Positions 53,448 to 64,000 of a stretch of DNA of 64,000 nt are shown here, one piece after another. Position 1 is the stretch's first letter. Every line of letters starts with the position of its first letter. A model generated the notes under the pieces. It did no database searches. It saw only the letters and a program-made list of their open reading frames with translations, and was not told where the DNA came from. Source of the DNA: Actinostola sp. cb2023 (taxonomy: Eukaryota > Cnidaria > Anthozoa > Actiniaria > Actinostolidae); contig JAUJYZ010000478.1 in assembly GCA_033675265.1 (NCBI GenBank), forward strand, positions 33,783 through 97,782, in the 5' to 3' direction. The translations under genes were made by a program, and so were the position numbers.

Positions 53448-55963
53448 ACAGGCAGCCCAACCATTCCTTTTGAGGCTACTAAATAATTCAATAAAATGAT
53501 ATGTGTTTTTTTAATGCTGAATAGTCTCAATATTTAGTACTACACAAGACATTTTTGCTATCAGTGCTTGTAAACAAAATGACAAGCAAACGTATTTATT
53601 ACAACAATCAGTTAAAATAAGTTTACTAGATTTTTACATACTGTTTTGCCGTTCTTTCTATGCAATTTATTCACTATATTAATCAGTAATACTACACGTC
53701 TACAGTCGACACGGTACAAGTTGTGAATGAATAACAAACTTCGGAGTTCGTCAATATGTATGAACTTATAAAGCGGCGATACTTACATTCTTACGAAAAC
53801 CGTATTTAAGTTAATTACTCTTTGTTTCTCTCAGTCATTTGCTAAATGAGTTGTGTTATTTCAATGACAATAATGAAGAACTGTTAATTTTTAGTTCATA
53901 TGATTTCACGAGTCATGATCTCCATTCACGTCTCATTCGATGTAGATAGATGTCAGTGAATTGAGTTCGTCTATATTTTTCAGTGCTTTAGTCGTAAAAA
54001 TGACAGTAAAAATGTTTTTTGAAAATAGAGGTGAAGTACCATCAGTCGGTTGAGAAGTGCATTTTGATCACTGACATTGACAACTACACAAGTCAAATAG
54101 CTCAGTTATAACTCATCAAAAATAATTTGCTGAGGATTATTAAGCAGCCCTTCTGCCCAAGTATAGACAAGTCTTTTTATTAGAGAACATTTAGAGAAAA
54201 TGCTACGTTATTACCTTCACAAAAATCCTTTTAGTTGAGCTTTACTTTTCAACAAAACTATCGTGTGTCGAGCACAACATGCAATTCTCCACCATTCAAA
54301 ATATAAAAGGACTACCTTAAAATCGTCCAATTCCTTCTAAAGTTACTTAAAGTTGACAAGAATTGTGAACTTCTAAACATACCATGAATAAGGAACAGAA
54401 TCCAAACGCATATCAAGAAATCTGTGCTTTTTACGTAGACCAGCTACGGGGACTGGGCACGAGTTTACCGGTCACCCTGTGTTAGGTTTCCCAGTCTTTT
54501 TGGCCGTGTTACAAAATGGAGGACAATGTTTACATTCATTTACTCGATTTGCTGTAAGTTTGGATGGATTTTTCGATAAAAATCGTACTTTTAAGCGAAA
54601 AATATTTACAGGGTTTCCAAATATGGTAAGTACAATGCCCAAATATGGACATAGGAAAGCTGGCCGAGCAACAGCACACTTTAATGGGGGATTTCTTGAT
54701 ATGCTTACACCGAAAAAATTAGTCTTTGTTTCACGAACTTCTCTTCAGATTTCCCACCATTTTGAAAAACTTCAGCTACTTTACCTGGGTACCCCCCACG
54801 GGCCTGTAGCGTACAGCGGCTCCGAATGTTTCCATAGGCAGCCCAACCCAGCCCAACCATTCCTTTTGAGGCTACTAAATAATGAAATAAAATGATATGT
54901 GCGTCTTTTTTGATGGGTTTCCTGTGGTAGAGCGCGCGCGCAATACGTATTATGTTGAACTCCCTGTGCATAGAAATGTATGATGTTGGGATCCCTGTGC
55001 ATAGAAATGTATGATGTTGGGATCCCTGTGCGCATCCCGCGCGTCATGTGTATATTGTTTCAATATACACATATGCACAGGCAGCCCAACCATTGTTTCT
55101 GAGGCTAATTATAATTATTAATAAAATATATTTGCATGCGCGCGTCTTTTTTGATGGATTTCCTGTGGTTTAGAACGCGCGCGCGCGATACGTATTATTT
55201 GGGTTCCCTGTGTTGAGTAACTTATATGTTGGGCTTCCTGTGTGCATCCCGCGCATCCCGCAGTATATGTGTATATAAGCATCCTTTGGCCAATCAGAGC
55301 GCGCGTTATATCATAGTTATTTTATAAACATATTCAATATACACATTGCTGCGAACCCAATATAATACGTGTCGCGCGCGCGCTCTACCACAGGAAACCC
55401 ATAAAAAAAAAACGCGCGCATACAAATATATTTTTTTAATAATTATAAATAGCCTCAGAAACAATGGTTGGGCTGCCTGTGCATATGCCAATATTCTACG
55501 GTACTCAACACAGGGAACCCAACATATCTACGCATTATATATATATTTCGCGCGCGCTCTACCACAGGAAACCCGTCAAAAAAAGATGCAAATATCATTT
55601 TATTGAATTAGTTAGTAGCCTCAAAAGGAATGGTTGGGCTGCCTGTGCAGCTGCGTGCGCGGCACATCAGGCCATGATACGCCATCAGTTTCACACCTTG
55701 TTTCAATATACACATTGCTGCACAGGCAGCCCAACCATTCCATTTGAAGCTACTAAATCATTCAATATAATGATATTTGTGTCTTTTTATGGGTTTCCTG
55801 TGGTAGAGCGCGCGCGTATTTATATATTGGGCTTCCTGTGTTGAGTAAGGTATAATGTTGGGATCCCTGTGTACGTCCTGCGGGACGCGCCCGCAGCAAT
55901 GTGTATATTGAAACAAGGTGTGAAACTGATGGCGTATCATGGCCTGATGTGCGGCGCAGTTCA
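53448..55963. repeat. Cluster of about 100-bp units in alternating orientation
   Basis: The unit CACAGGCAGCCCAACCATTC, then TTTTGAGGCTACTAAATAAT, then GGGTTTCCTGTGGTAGAGCG and CGCGCG, occurs at about 53448 (+), 54836 (+), 55076 (+), 55376-55490 (-), 55555-55655 (-) and 55719-55815 (+). An 70-bp inverted pair lies at 55650-55722 and 55892-55963. The stretch 53510-54830 between units has no recognised gene. Confidence 0.75.
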
Positions 55964-55969
55964 GTGGTG

Positions 55970-56551
55970 CACTTTTCCAGCAATCTTCACGACTTTCTCC
56001 TTAGATTTTCCATCGGATTTAGTCTTTAATGCACTTTCAAATCGATTACATCTATTCTTGGGAATGTTTTTCTTAATTGTTCAAGGCAGAACAGCAAGAA
56101 GAAAGTACAAACAGCGACCTTCTTCATGCAGCGACCTTCTTGTTGAGTTGGCAGTAGTTTTCGGCGTCCATGCATGTTGTTCATTCATTCCTACAGACCA
56201 CAACACAAGGCGACTTTTGCACTCTGTTCGAACTTAAACAACTCCTTTCCATATAAAATAAATTCTTGCGATGCTTTTCTGATATGATTTCAGTCAAAAT
56301 CAGAGTCAAAATACTCGGCCTAAAAAAAACAATACATCTGCTTTGAACCGGAAGTTAATTTCCTCAGACGTCCGCATTCTAAAAATAGATTTATTGAAAT
56401 TAAGATATCCCAGACCCTATACTGGAAGACTACCTCTCTGTCCCTCATGGTCTCTTGGTATTAATTATCATTATTATTTATTTTTGGTTTTAAGTTTAGT
56501 TTCTTATCACACAGATGTAAAGCTACTATGTAGATATACTGTGATTAAACC

Positions 56552-56584
<33 letters not shown>

Positions 56585-56950
56585 GAATTTCGCGACATCG
56601 TGAGTCGCCAAACCGAAGTCGCCACTAAGCGCTCTGGCAGTATGTCAGTTTATTGATACATGTGATATATTCATTGTACACAGTTCCTCTCGTTCTTGTG
56701 CAAGGTAAATATAGACTTGGACTTCCATGGATTAAGAATATCAATATTTTGGATCAAGTCCGCGCGTCTTCCGTTTGGCCGCCATTTTATTTTTCAATTT
56801 GAAATTCTTCGGAAATTTGCATATCTAAAAATAGCCCAATTTGTGCATACCATGTCGTATGAACCTATTACTAGAGGAAGGCTCCTAGTAATGGGCTCCT
56901 GATTGTAATATATTATAGTAGCCACATGCACGTACGCATTGCGGGCCTAT
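55970..56950. other. No gene recognised
   Basis: Short frames only; a (TTA)n microsatellite lies at about 56548-56585. Confidence 0.4.
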
Positions 56951-57019
56951 TTTTTTTTTTTGCTTATATGTCTGGCATAGGGCAATGCCCTGTGGAATGA
57001 ATGCCCGAGTCATCATTTG

Positions 57020-57640
57020 CGTGCCGATTCTTTTTTTTCCCGCCGCTCCGTCATAAATCCCCAACGTTCCTACAGCGCATGCGCTTTGTAAATTTGCAGG
57101 TCGCCCAAGCTCTACTCATGCATGGCAGTTTTATTGAAAAACCTAAAAACACAATTTCTCTGAAAATTCTGAATAAAGTTTTCTAAAACAAATACAGTGT
57201 GTTTTACTATATATTCTTCACATCTGGAGTGAATTTGAAGCTCATTTTAATCACGAACATCTGCTCGAAATACACGTGCTAGACCTTCCAGACAGAAAAA
57301 TTGCAAGCCAAATGATACTTATACCTTGGATACTGGCTTATAACAGGCTGAAGTACTTGTTGAGAAATCGTCTACAAAATACTTTGAGCACATGAGTGAT
57401 CATATTATAAAATAAATACAAGATGACATACACAAATTTCGGGGAATAATGACTTTATTAATGACTTTATTAATTTTATTTTGATTTCGCCGAACGGAAA
57501 AAGATGGTCGATCGATGGAGTCATCAATTCACTGAGGCCGATCATCGTCGAGCCCTCATAGCAAACTTACACTGAAGCGCATGCGCTGTTGGAACGTTGG
57601 GGATTTGCGACGGAGCGACGAAAAAATAAAGAATCGGCTA
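57020..57640. mobile_element. Inverted-repeat element with GCCGATTCTTT ends
   Basis: GCCGATTCTTTTTTTTCCC, GCTCCGTC, AAATCCCCAACGTTCC and GCGCATGCGC are mirrored at about 57577-57640. Confidence 0.75.
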
Positions 57641-58023
57641 ATTATGGTTAGAATATAGTCGTACTCACTCGACCAATCAGCGCCCAGCATTTGTGCGCTC
57701 TATATCTCATAAAGTAACTAATAGGGCTTTAACAATGGACTCATTAGTATTCTCTATATAGAGAATACTAATAAAGCTTTTTGTTTTCTTTTGTTATAAA
57801 GCCTTATTAGTATTCTCTATATAGGGAATACTAATGACTAACTTAGAGAATACTAGAGTGCAAATATTATATCCATGAAATAGTTAACTAACTAAATATA
57901 GTACTAATAAATAGCACCAAATGCTTTATCATTGTTGTCTACTTAGTAGTAAAACTAGTAAAATGTTAATTAGTACTAAATGTTAGCGCTTATTTCACGG
58001 ATATAATATTTGCACTCTAAATA

Positions 58024-58282
58024 CAGTCATTTGCAAAAATTCTGGCCGCTACGAAATATCAATATATCAATATATCGGGTGCATTATGGGTAATTAAATA
58101 ATCGAAAATTCCCCTTAAAGCGGGTTAACGCCAGCAAAGTTGGTATAAATATTTAGTATAATGTTTATTTTAGTCTTACGTTTGTTGTTAGTGAATTTTG
58201 CTTCATTTAGTATTATTTAATTACCCATAATGCACCCGATATATTGATATTTCGTGGCGGCCAGAATGTTTGCAAATGACTG
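58024..58282. mobile_element. TA-flanked MITE, copy 2 of 2
   Basis: Same family as 25799-26087, in the opposite orientation; TA lies at 58022-58023 and 58283-58284. It is 259 bp, and one end has lost a repeat of the ATATCA unit. Confidence 0.85.
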
Positions 58283-58997
58283 TATATAATAATGTGTACT
58301 AAACTATATACAAAAAATATTATAATACAATCTTAGTTTAATCTTCAAATACTATTCAAATATCATAATCCAATAAATCGACAGTTATTTGGATTCGTTA
58401 AGCAGCTAGATTTATACATGAATCGGCTGATACAGAAATACAAATCATAACTATATACTAAACACTAAAGAAACGTAGCGAGTCACTTACTGTTCAAAAT
58501 GAAATCACAAACGAGTTTCTCCATGTTCTACAAGAAGTGTAGATGTACATCAGTCATCCAAGTTCTCCGTATGATTATTGCGATATAGGTAGCCCAATCT
58601 TTCACATCGTGCTTGAGTTTTCTTTGGTGTTCATATTTTTCTCTCGTTTTTCAATTTCGTCCGTTCTATTAACTGCTTTGAAGAAACGTTGAGATTTCTG
58701 CTCTTCATTTCCACAACAAATATCGGCAATTTCTAGCTTTTCAAGTTTCGTATTTAAAAGCCTCAAGCTTCACTCCACTGAAGTCACACACAACTGAACA
58801 GCTTTGCATATAAGCGTATGTGCATTTGAAATCAGTATGCCTTTGGGAAAGCAACACACATGCAGCCAAAGAATACGGCTCGTGAGAATGACTATATTCT
58901 AAAACGACGCGCCTCGTGGCCTTCTATCTGCTGCTCGGAGCTGGGTCTAAATCCCATAAAGCACTCGCGTTATTCTCTAACCCTTACTTACATAGCA

Positions 58998-59155
58998 ATG
59001 ACCTAAACCAGGTCAAGATTAGTTGAATAACAATACTGACATGGCTCGTTCTACAAAGACATGTCCTTTGTAGAACGAGGCATATCTAACAATAGTTCCT
59101 ATTGTTGTACAATAGTTCCTATTGTTATTCAAATCTTGACCTGGTTTAGGTCATA
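58998..59155. repeat. Hairpin MITE
   Basis: GACCTAAACCAGGTCAAGAT and complement at the right; the inner hairpin is CTCGTTCTACAAAG..CTTTGTAGAACGAG. Confidence 0.8.
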
Positions 59156-59344
59156 GCTATCTAGTGTTTTCCCGAATTATGACTCGGGCATTAATTCCAC
59201 AGGGCATTGCCCTATGCCAGACATAAGCAAAAAATGTATGCCATAACGTAACTCTATTCCAGACCAAAATACTGGGTACCCGATCCCTGACTAAATGGTA
59301 ATAACCGTACCCTTCCCGCAGCACATACCCGTTTAAATAGGGGA

Positions 59345-59895
59345 GTACTGGCTCCCTGTTGAAAATCGAGGGTCTCATTTGGAATCCACTAATGGTGCAG
59401 TTGCTACGGCGGTGCACAATCGATCACAGCCCATTTTCATATCAACCTTTATTTCCTTAAAACAATACCATTATTTCGTATTATTGTATTGTCAAACAAA
59501 ACAATGTTTTAATAAATTACTAGAATATTTCATTACCAGAAATCCCATACAACATGTCGCGAAGCATGCGCAGTATCGTATTTATCGCACTTAAATTTAA
59601 TATGAGCGATCAATTTTCATGCAAAGGAATGTACGGAGATTGACAAAATATTGTTACTTTCTTGGTTTTATTTCAATATCCCTTTACATTCACGAAAGTG
59701 CATAAGCGATTTTGTAAACTTTGTAATGTCGTTCATAACATGTATGAAACTCGAGTGATTTGCAGTTAATAAAGCTGTTCGATTTTTATAGAACAAAATT
59801 AGCGTCAAAATAGTCTCCTTATGCCCATATTGCTTCATAACGAGTAGTGAAATACCTTACAAACACACGTTCTTGTAGCTTCGGTACAGCACTTC
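59345..59895. other. No gene recognised
   Basis: Only short frames; possible intron of the tentative minus-strand exon at 59900-60114. Confidence 0.35.
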
Positions 59896-59899
59896 TCAC

Positions 59900-60114
59900 C
59901 ATTGCATAAGTGGACTTCGATCATTCCAATATAAGGCCAGTAAAAGGGCCAGAAATATGCATCTAAATCCTCTTAAATACTGTTCTGAATTGCATTTGAA
60001 AATCTTGAATATATCTTCTTCGCAGCTGACCACAAACAGTGCTTCGAAAGGGCCATTTAAAGTCCAAACTCGACTACTTTGTATGCCACATTTCAGCTTC
60101 TCCTTCTCTGCCAT
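59900..60114 (-). CDS. Possible first exon of an unrecognised gene
   Basis: An ATG at 60114 opens a frame beginning MAEKEKLKCGIQSSRVWTLN and reads about 71 codons to a plausible donor (CAATG then GTGAGA) at 59900/59899; without splicing, a stop follows two codons later. Segments include FEALFVVSCEEDIFKIF and a hydrophobic stretch FLALLLALYW. The composition looks coding, but I know no matching family and find no second exon. It sits about 50 bp from the plus-strand terminal exon at 60167, facing away from it. It may be chance. Confidence 0.25.
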
Positions 60115-60166
60115 TTTGTATCCCATGATGCATAGGTCTGTTTATATATAGCTCATTTGGTTCCAG

Positions 60167-60552
60167 GCCTTCTGAAGTTATTGAGAAAGTCTGACGTTTT
60201 CAACATTTCGAGCACTGAAGAACTACGAAAAATCAAAGTTTGTGAGCCTGATTTATCATATGCTGGCAGATCAACTCCTACAGAAGTAATTTTTGCTCTG
60301 GATATTCCATATCCATTGTTAAAGAAATGGTATGGTAACGTAAAGCAATTTTCTTTACAACCGGAAGTGAATAATTTAACCGGAAGTGAGGAAGAACTTA
60401 GCGTTGAACTCGCACAATTCCCTTATATTTCACTCCTGGAACATTATATTCCCGATCGTCACTTTGTTTTCACTGATGATAAAGATGTTAGAAAGAATAT
60501 TAATGAAAACTTAAGAAAGATCGCCGCAACAGTCACCAAAAAATACAATTAA
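60167..60552 (+). CDS. Terminal coding exon of an unrecognised gene
   Basis: An open frame of about 128 codons ends at TAA 60552. It contains no ATG at all, and the frame is entered right after TTGGTTCCAG, a reasonable splice acceptor. I therefore read it as a 3' exon rather than a whole gene. The product is soluble-looking and mixed in charge, with segments such as VIFALDIPYPLLKKWYGN, an acidic stretch, and EHYIPDRHFVFTDDKDVRKN. I do not recognise the family. No upstream exon could be identified. Its 3' end overlaps the SLC32-like gene on the other strand by 20 bp. It could be an exon remnant (pseudogene). Confidence 0.4.
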
Positions 60553-61927
60553 GCGCCTGCGATCTTACCGCTGAGCTGTACCGGATTTCTGGTAATGCAA
60601 ACTTCATGATGATTGACACTAGTCCAAACCCGACCCAAATGGTTCCCAGGATTACTAAAATCCCATCCACTGATACTTGAAGTTTAGTTAATTGTTTGTA
60701 CTTTAAGCATAAGTGGAACAATCCAGGCAAAACAAAGCTCAAACTAATGGTAAGACACCCTCCCAAAGCATTTAACAACGCAAAATGTGGCATCCAAACT
60801 GCAAAGCCTAAAATTGCTAAGACTAAAGCGATACGAAGCGAGACAAAGCATATCGTTGATGGGATCTTATTTGTTAGGTTTTCATAAACAGACAACTCTT
60901 CAATATTTCTCACAACGACAAGAACAGGAATGGGATATGTCAGCAGAACATTCAATGTGAAAAAGACTACAATGACTTTGGCTGGTATCCCCGCAGGTAG
61001 GTTATTGAGAATGACTTCACTGGTACCTCTACCGTAGGTAAGAAATCCTGAAAGTGCAAAAACCAGTTTGAAAACCGCCCCGACAAAGTATGTCCAAACT
61101 AAAGCTACTTTGAATTTAGATTGATCAGAGACTTCTGCTGCCATTGTTACAATAATGCTGTGAATCCCATAGCTGAACGTTATAATTGACAAGCCTACAA
61201 AAACACCACGAGTATCCCAGAATAAAAGTGACTGGAAATCCCACTGAGAGATGTCTTGAAACTCATAACTTAACGCGACACAGGTTGTGGCTAATAGTGC
61301 AAATATACTTATCAAGCTAATCCATGCAATCTGGGACAGTCGTTCTAGAAAAACAGTGGGTAAAACAAGTAAAGTTCCAAGACATGCCCACTGAGACTCT
61401 GTAATGGGAACGTGTGGAAACTGTTGTGACATCAAAGAACCACACAGGACGATGTAGGACACTGCGGCTAGAAAGAGATCTGTGCTCAGAAAAATCCAGG
61501 TTATGGGTTTGAATGGAGCCCAGACATGCATCCCAATGTCTTGGTAGCTCCATATGTGCCTTCTCTTTTCTCCGCATTCATCTTCATAATCAAGACTTTC
61601 ACTAAGAAGATTGGCTGTGTATCCCATGATGAAAGGTAGAACGAAGAATGCGATAACAGCGGTGATTCCTCCTTCGTGGATAGCGTAAGGCAGTGCAAGG
61701 AACCCAACACCTTCCATGAAATTAAGCATATTCAAGGTTAATTTCCATGTACTAATTTCCTGAGACTTGGATGGACCCAGTTCTTGTTGGGCTGAGAAAA
61801 GGTGGTTTTCTTCCAATGGATCGTTGTTCTCATGTTGTGACTGATGGAATGTTTGTTGTTCCAGGTCAGCAATAGTTTGTTTGAGAGGTTGATAATCATG
61901 ACGGTTTATCACAATGGATTTAGACAT
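60533..61927 (-). CDS. Vesicular inhibitory amino-acid transporter-like protein (SLC32 family)
   Basis: Proton-coupled amino-acid transporter of the AAAP superfamily; SLC32/VIAAT members load GABA or glycine into synaptic vesicles. One uninterrupted frame of 464 aa (human VIAAT is 525). I start at ATG 61927 (MSKSIVINRHDYQPL): the frame runs 24 codons further upstream, but TATTTTCAG directly before this ATG looks like a splice acceptor, so a 5' UTR exon probably lies upstream. After a hydrophilic N-terminus (about 70 aa) come roughly ten or eleven hydrophobic segments. VIAAT-like landmarks are GVGFLALPYAIHEGG in TM1, SYIVLCGSLM, PTVFLERLSQIAWISLIS, IITFSYGIHSI, EVILNNLPAG, LTYPIPVLVVVRNIEEL and WMPHFALLNALGG. 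The C-terminus ends soon after the last TM. The substrate cannot be told from sequence; a related SLC36/38 assignment is possible but fits less well. It converges on the exon ending at 60552 with a 20-bp overlap. Confidence 0.88.
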   Translation of the reverse strand: MSKSIVINRHDYQPLKQTIADLEQQTFHQSQHENNDPLEENHLFSAQQELGPSKSQEISTWKLTLNMLNFMEGVGFLALPYAIHEGGITAVIAFFVLPFIMGYTANLLSESLDYEDECGEKRRHIWSYQDIGMHVWAPFKPITWIFLSTDLFLAAVSYIVLCGSLMSQQFPHVPITESQWACLGTLLVLPTVFLERLSQIAWISLISIFALLATTCVALSYEFQDISQWDFQSLLFWDTRGVFVGLSIITFSYGIHSIIVTMAAEVSDQSKFKVALVWTYFVGAVFKLVFALSGFLTYGRGTSEVILNNLPAGIPAKVIVVFFTLNVLLTYPIPVLVVVRNIEELSVYENLTNKIPSTICFVSLRIALVLAILGFAVWMPHFALLNALGGCLTISLSFVLPGLFHLCLKYKQLTKLQVSVDGILVILGTIWVGFGLVSIIMKFALPEIRYSSAVRSQALNCIFW

Positions 61928-62029
61928 CTGAAAATAGGAAAGATCCGGCTTTGTATATTCATAGACGGCAAGTATAATATTATTATTATAATATTTCAAT
62001 TATTTCCCAACAAACATACATTCAACCAG

Positions 62030-62660
62030 TAAATCTTTAGTCCGTTCAATTTGATTGCGTTAATGTTCTACACTGTATTTCAGGAAAAGGACAGGGTATT
62101 GTCCGACAGCACCGGTATTGTCCGACAGCATCTGGATTTCCAGCCTTGGAGTACTATGAATAATAACTTGACATACTTGGATGTCTGATATAGTATGTTA
62201 ATGCCACTAACAATGACTGATTCAAATAAAACTTTCTTCATATGTACATTTTTCTGATAGGAATACAGGACAACGAATGTACAGAAATGAACACTTGAAA
62301 ATACAACTGGCAACCAGCCTTATCGAGTGTTTTTCAAGGATATTTTTGATCATGAGTTCTATGAGTGTATGTATGGGAATAGTTGAAATGTGACGTGTAT
62401 GTTTTGTCACGTTATCTGTGTTTGCAACTAATATAAAAGATCAACAAACATCGACATTTTTTACCTTTAAGAGAACTGTTCGTAAAAATTTGAAATCAGT
62501 CGGCTTCAAGGTTATATTGTAGATGCCATTACGCTACTACATGGCTGCTGTTTCACAGAGAAGGATTTGCGCGCTTGAGTTTCTTTCAACCATGACGTTA
62601 CACTTGAGATCACACGTCACGTACAATACAATACAATACAATAAATTTATTGGCATTTTC
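62030..62660. other. Upstream flank of the SLC32-like gene
   Basis: No coding sequence recognised. A 5' UTR exon and promoter for the transporter are expected here or further right, but I cannot place them. An ACAAT microsatellite lies at about 62619-62642. Confidence 0.4.
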
Positions 62661-62665
62661 CAACA

Positions 62666-63054
62666 TAGCCTGCGTAGCCAGGCTCTCTGGGGCAGGGAAA
62701 GGGGAAAGGGGGAGGGGGAGGGGGAGATGGGTCTGGGTACGAGGAGGGGAGCGAAGAGGGGGATTGGGGAGAAGGGAAGCGATTGAGAGCCGGCAAGCAA
62801 GCCCTGGGTTTTTTGGTAACCCGCGGCCGCCAGAGGCCGCGAATTTCTATTGGTCTAAATTGACCAAAGTGACATGTGATTAACAGCCAGATTCTAACAC
62901 ATCCCAGACCAAGCCAATCCTTTAATATTTTATAGTGGATGTCATTTATTAGAGAAGTTCAATTAAAACAAGTTGTTGCTGCGGCTCAGCTGAATATCTT
63001 CACAACCGTTTGGCGTGTATCGTGGTTTAGTCCTTGAACGTGAGTTACGGCTTT

Positions 63055-63139
<85 letters not shown>

Positions 63140-63498
63140 CACCTTTATTTAAACTCAAATAAATTATTACTTCTTGACTTTAACCGACCCCAAAGAAACT
63201 TCGTTGCGTTTTAGTTTGAATCTTTGTCCAGTATTTACTATTTTTGTTGGGTTCTGCGCGTGAATTGCCCCTTGACCTTGTAATCTCTCTCATTTCCGGC
63301 GCAGTTTGATTGGTTGGTGAAATTCAATCTCGCGTTGTTTAAAAGTAGGCGGTTATCTAAAATACCCGGCCTTGCGGGCAGGCTCTCCCTCCCCCCTCCT
63401 TTCTTTCCCCTTCCTTTCTTTCCACAATCCCCCCGGCTCCCCTCCTCTCCCCTCCCCCTCTCCTCTCCCTTCCCCCCAAGAGCCAACTACGCAGGCTA
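62666..63498. mobile_element. TAGCCTGCGTAGCC element with nested microsatellite
   Basis: The ends TAGCCTGCGTAGCCAGGCTC and GAGCCAACTACGCAGGCTA are inverted. Each is followed by a G/A-rich or C/T-rich stretch of about 100 bp and a GGCCGC or GGGCAGGCT segment. It contains the (GATA)n run. Confidence 0.7.
63056..63140. repeat. (GATA)n microsatellite
   Basis: About 21 uninterrupted GATA/AGAT units. Confidence 0.97.
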
Positions 63499-63658
63499 TT
63501 CCCAACAGGGATAAGAAAATGTAACCCATCTTTTGTCACGGTGTACAGCGGTGTCTATACCAACTTCTTTGCGTGATGCTCTTGCATCGTGCTGTAATGA
63601 CTTGCAAGTTGTCCTGGAGCATAACGAGAAGCTGTGAATGTACAATAATGCAGCTGAA

Positions 63659-64000
63659 TAGACCTTTTTACCGATACGGCGGCCATTTTGGATTCTATTG
63701 TTTTGGCTGAAACATTATGGGATGCCCAGGGTGCAAATGACCCAAAAACTGTAGAGAGTGGAGTCGCGTCAATAAAGAGTCGTTTTCGTATGAGTGGGAA
63801 ACCTACGGTACGGAGTTACGGTCACGGTACGGAATTGAAGACATTGTATCCAACAAATCGCAGCGCGCGAAATCATTTCTCAACCAATCAGAATGCTTGG
63901 ATACCGCACGATGATGGCGCGATACGGTCACGGCACGAACCGTACCGTTACTACTTCCCACTCATACGAAAACGACTCTATTATTTTTCTATGTCACGCT
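63659..64000. mobile_element. TAGACCTTTTTACCGATA MITE, copy 2, interrupted by another MITE
   Basis: 63659-63776 matches the right half of 10222-10533 read in reverse. The match resumes at about 63983 (TTATTTTTCTATGTCAC) and runs off the window. Between them lies a complete MITE, 63777-63982, with GAGTCGTTTTCGTATGAGTG ends. Confidence 0.8.
63777..63982. mobile_element. GAGTCGTTTTCGTATGAGTG MITE, copy 3
   Basis: The arms from GAGTCGTTTTCGTATGAGTG run through GGAAACCTACGGTACGG and are mirrored at the other end. Other copies lie at 17862-18068 and 33078-33456. Confidence 0.85.

Larger units (their letters stand above)
56965..59225. mobile_element. Inverted-repeat composite with TGTCTGGCATAGGGCA ends
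   Basis: TATGTCTGGCATAGGGCAAT, then GCCCTGTGGAAT and GCCCGAGTCA, is mirrored at 59175-59225. It contains the element 57020-57640, a hairpin at 57855-58020, the MITE 58024-58282 and a hairpin at 58998-59155. Confidence 0.65.

Noticed and set aside
62523..62883. Gly/Arg-rich frames on both strands
   Set aside because: They come from the G/A-rich arm of the TAGCCTGCGTAGCC element.

Overview
This is nuclear DNA from an animal: multi-exon housekeeping genes with GT-AG introns sit in AT-rich, very repeat-dense sequence. My best guess is a non-bilaterian marine invertebrate. Several dispersed repeats (for example a TAGTCTCCCTCGCAGCCG motif and TAGCCTGCGTAGC ends) remind me of anthozoan cnidarians, but that is recall, not a search result, and a sponge cannot be excluded.

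Host genes. A complete prohibitin-1 gene (PHB1) runs on the minus strand from 29258 to 6528 in 8 exons, predicting 274 aa. A ribosomal protein S26 gene (RPS26) runs on the plus strand from about 29599 to 40421 in 4 exons, predicting 147 aa with an unusual 26-glycine tract near its C-terminus. The two start codons face away from each other about 340 bp apart, so they probably share a bidirectional promoter. Near the right end lies an intron-less vesicular amino-acid transporter-like coding region (SLC32/VIAAT family, 464 aa, minus strand, 61927-60533). An unrecognised terminal exon (60167-60552, plus strand) overlaps its tail.

Mobile DNA fills nearly everything else, including the PHB1 introns (intron 3 is 10.9 kb) and RPS26 intron 3 (8.8 kb). 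I recognise a decayed Penelope-like retroelement with a GIY-YIG endonuclease and a hammerhead-like motif (14539-16860), and a Tc1/mariner-class element that has become a 1.6 kb palindrome (31472-33070). There is a MULE-like element with a 9-bp target duplication and a 61-nt G run (21102-22183). Two elements have 6-bp target duplications, one carrying a CGGBP1/hAT-like zinc finger. Elements with 8-bp duplications share CCC(A)[17 protein letters not shown] ends. At least nine inverted-repeat elements lie in TTAA sites (piggyBac-like), and many shorter TA-flanked or hairpin MITEs are present. They are nested several layers deep.

Tandem arrays include a 50-bp-period CAGA array (6796-7440), a 13-copy 64-bp minisatellite (47149-47978) that cuts off a ubiquitin-like reading frame, an 18-bp array (8630-8860), an 11-bp array at both ends of one element (20056-22662), and a cluster of about 100-bp units in alternating orientation (53448-55963).

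No CRISPR array, rRNA gene, intact tRNA gene or bacterial-type operon is present. The most unusual feature of the window as a whole is its density of long inverted repeats within transcribed introns.
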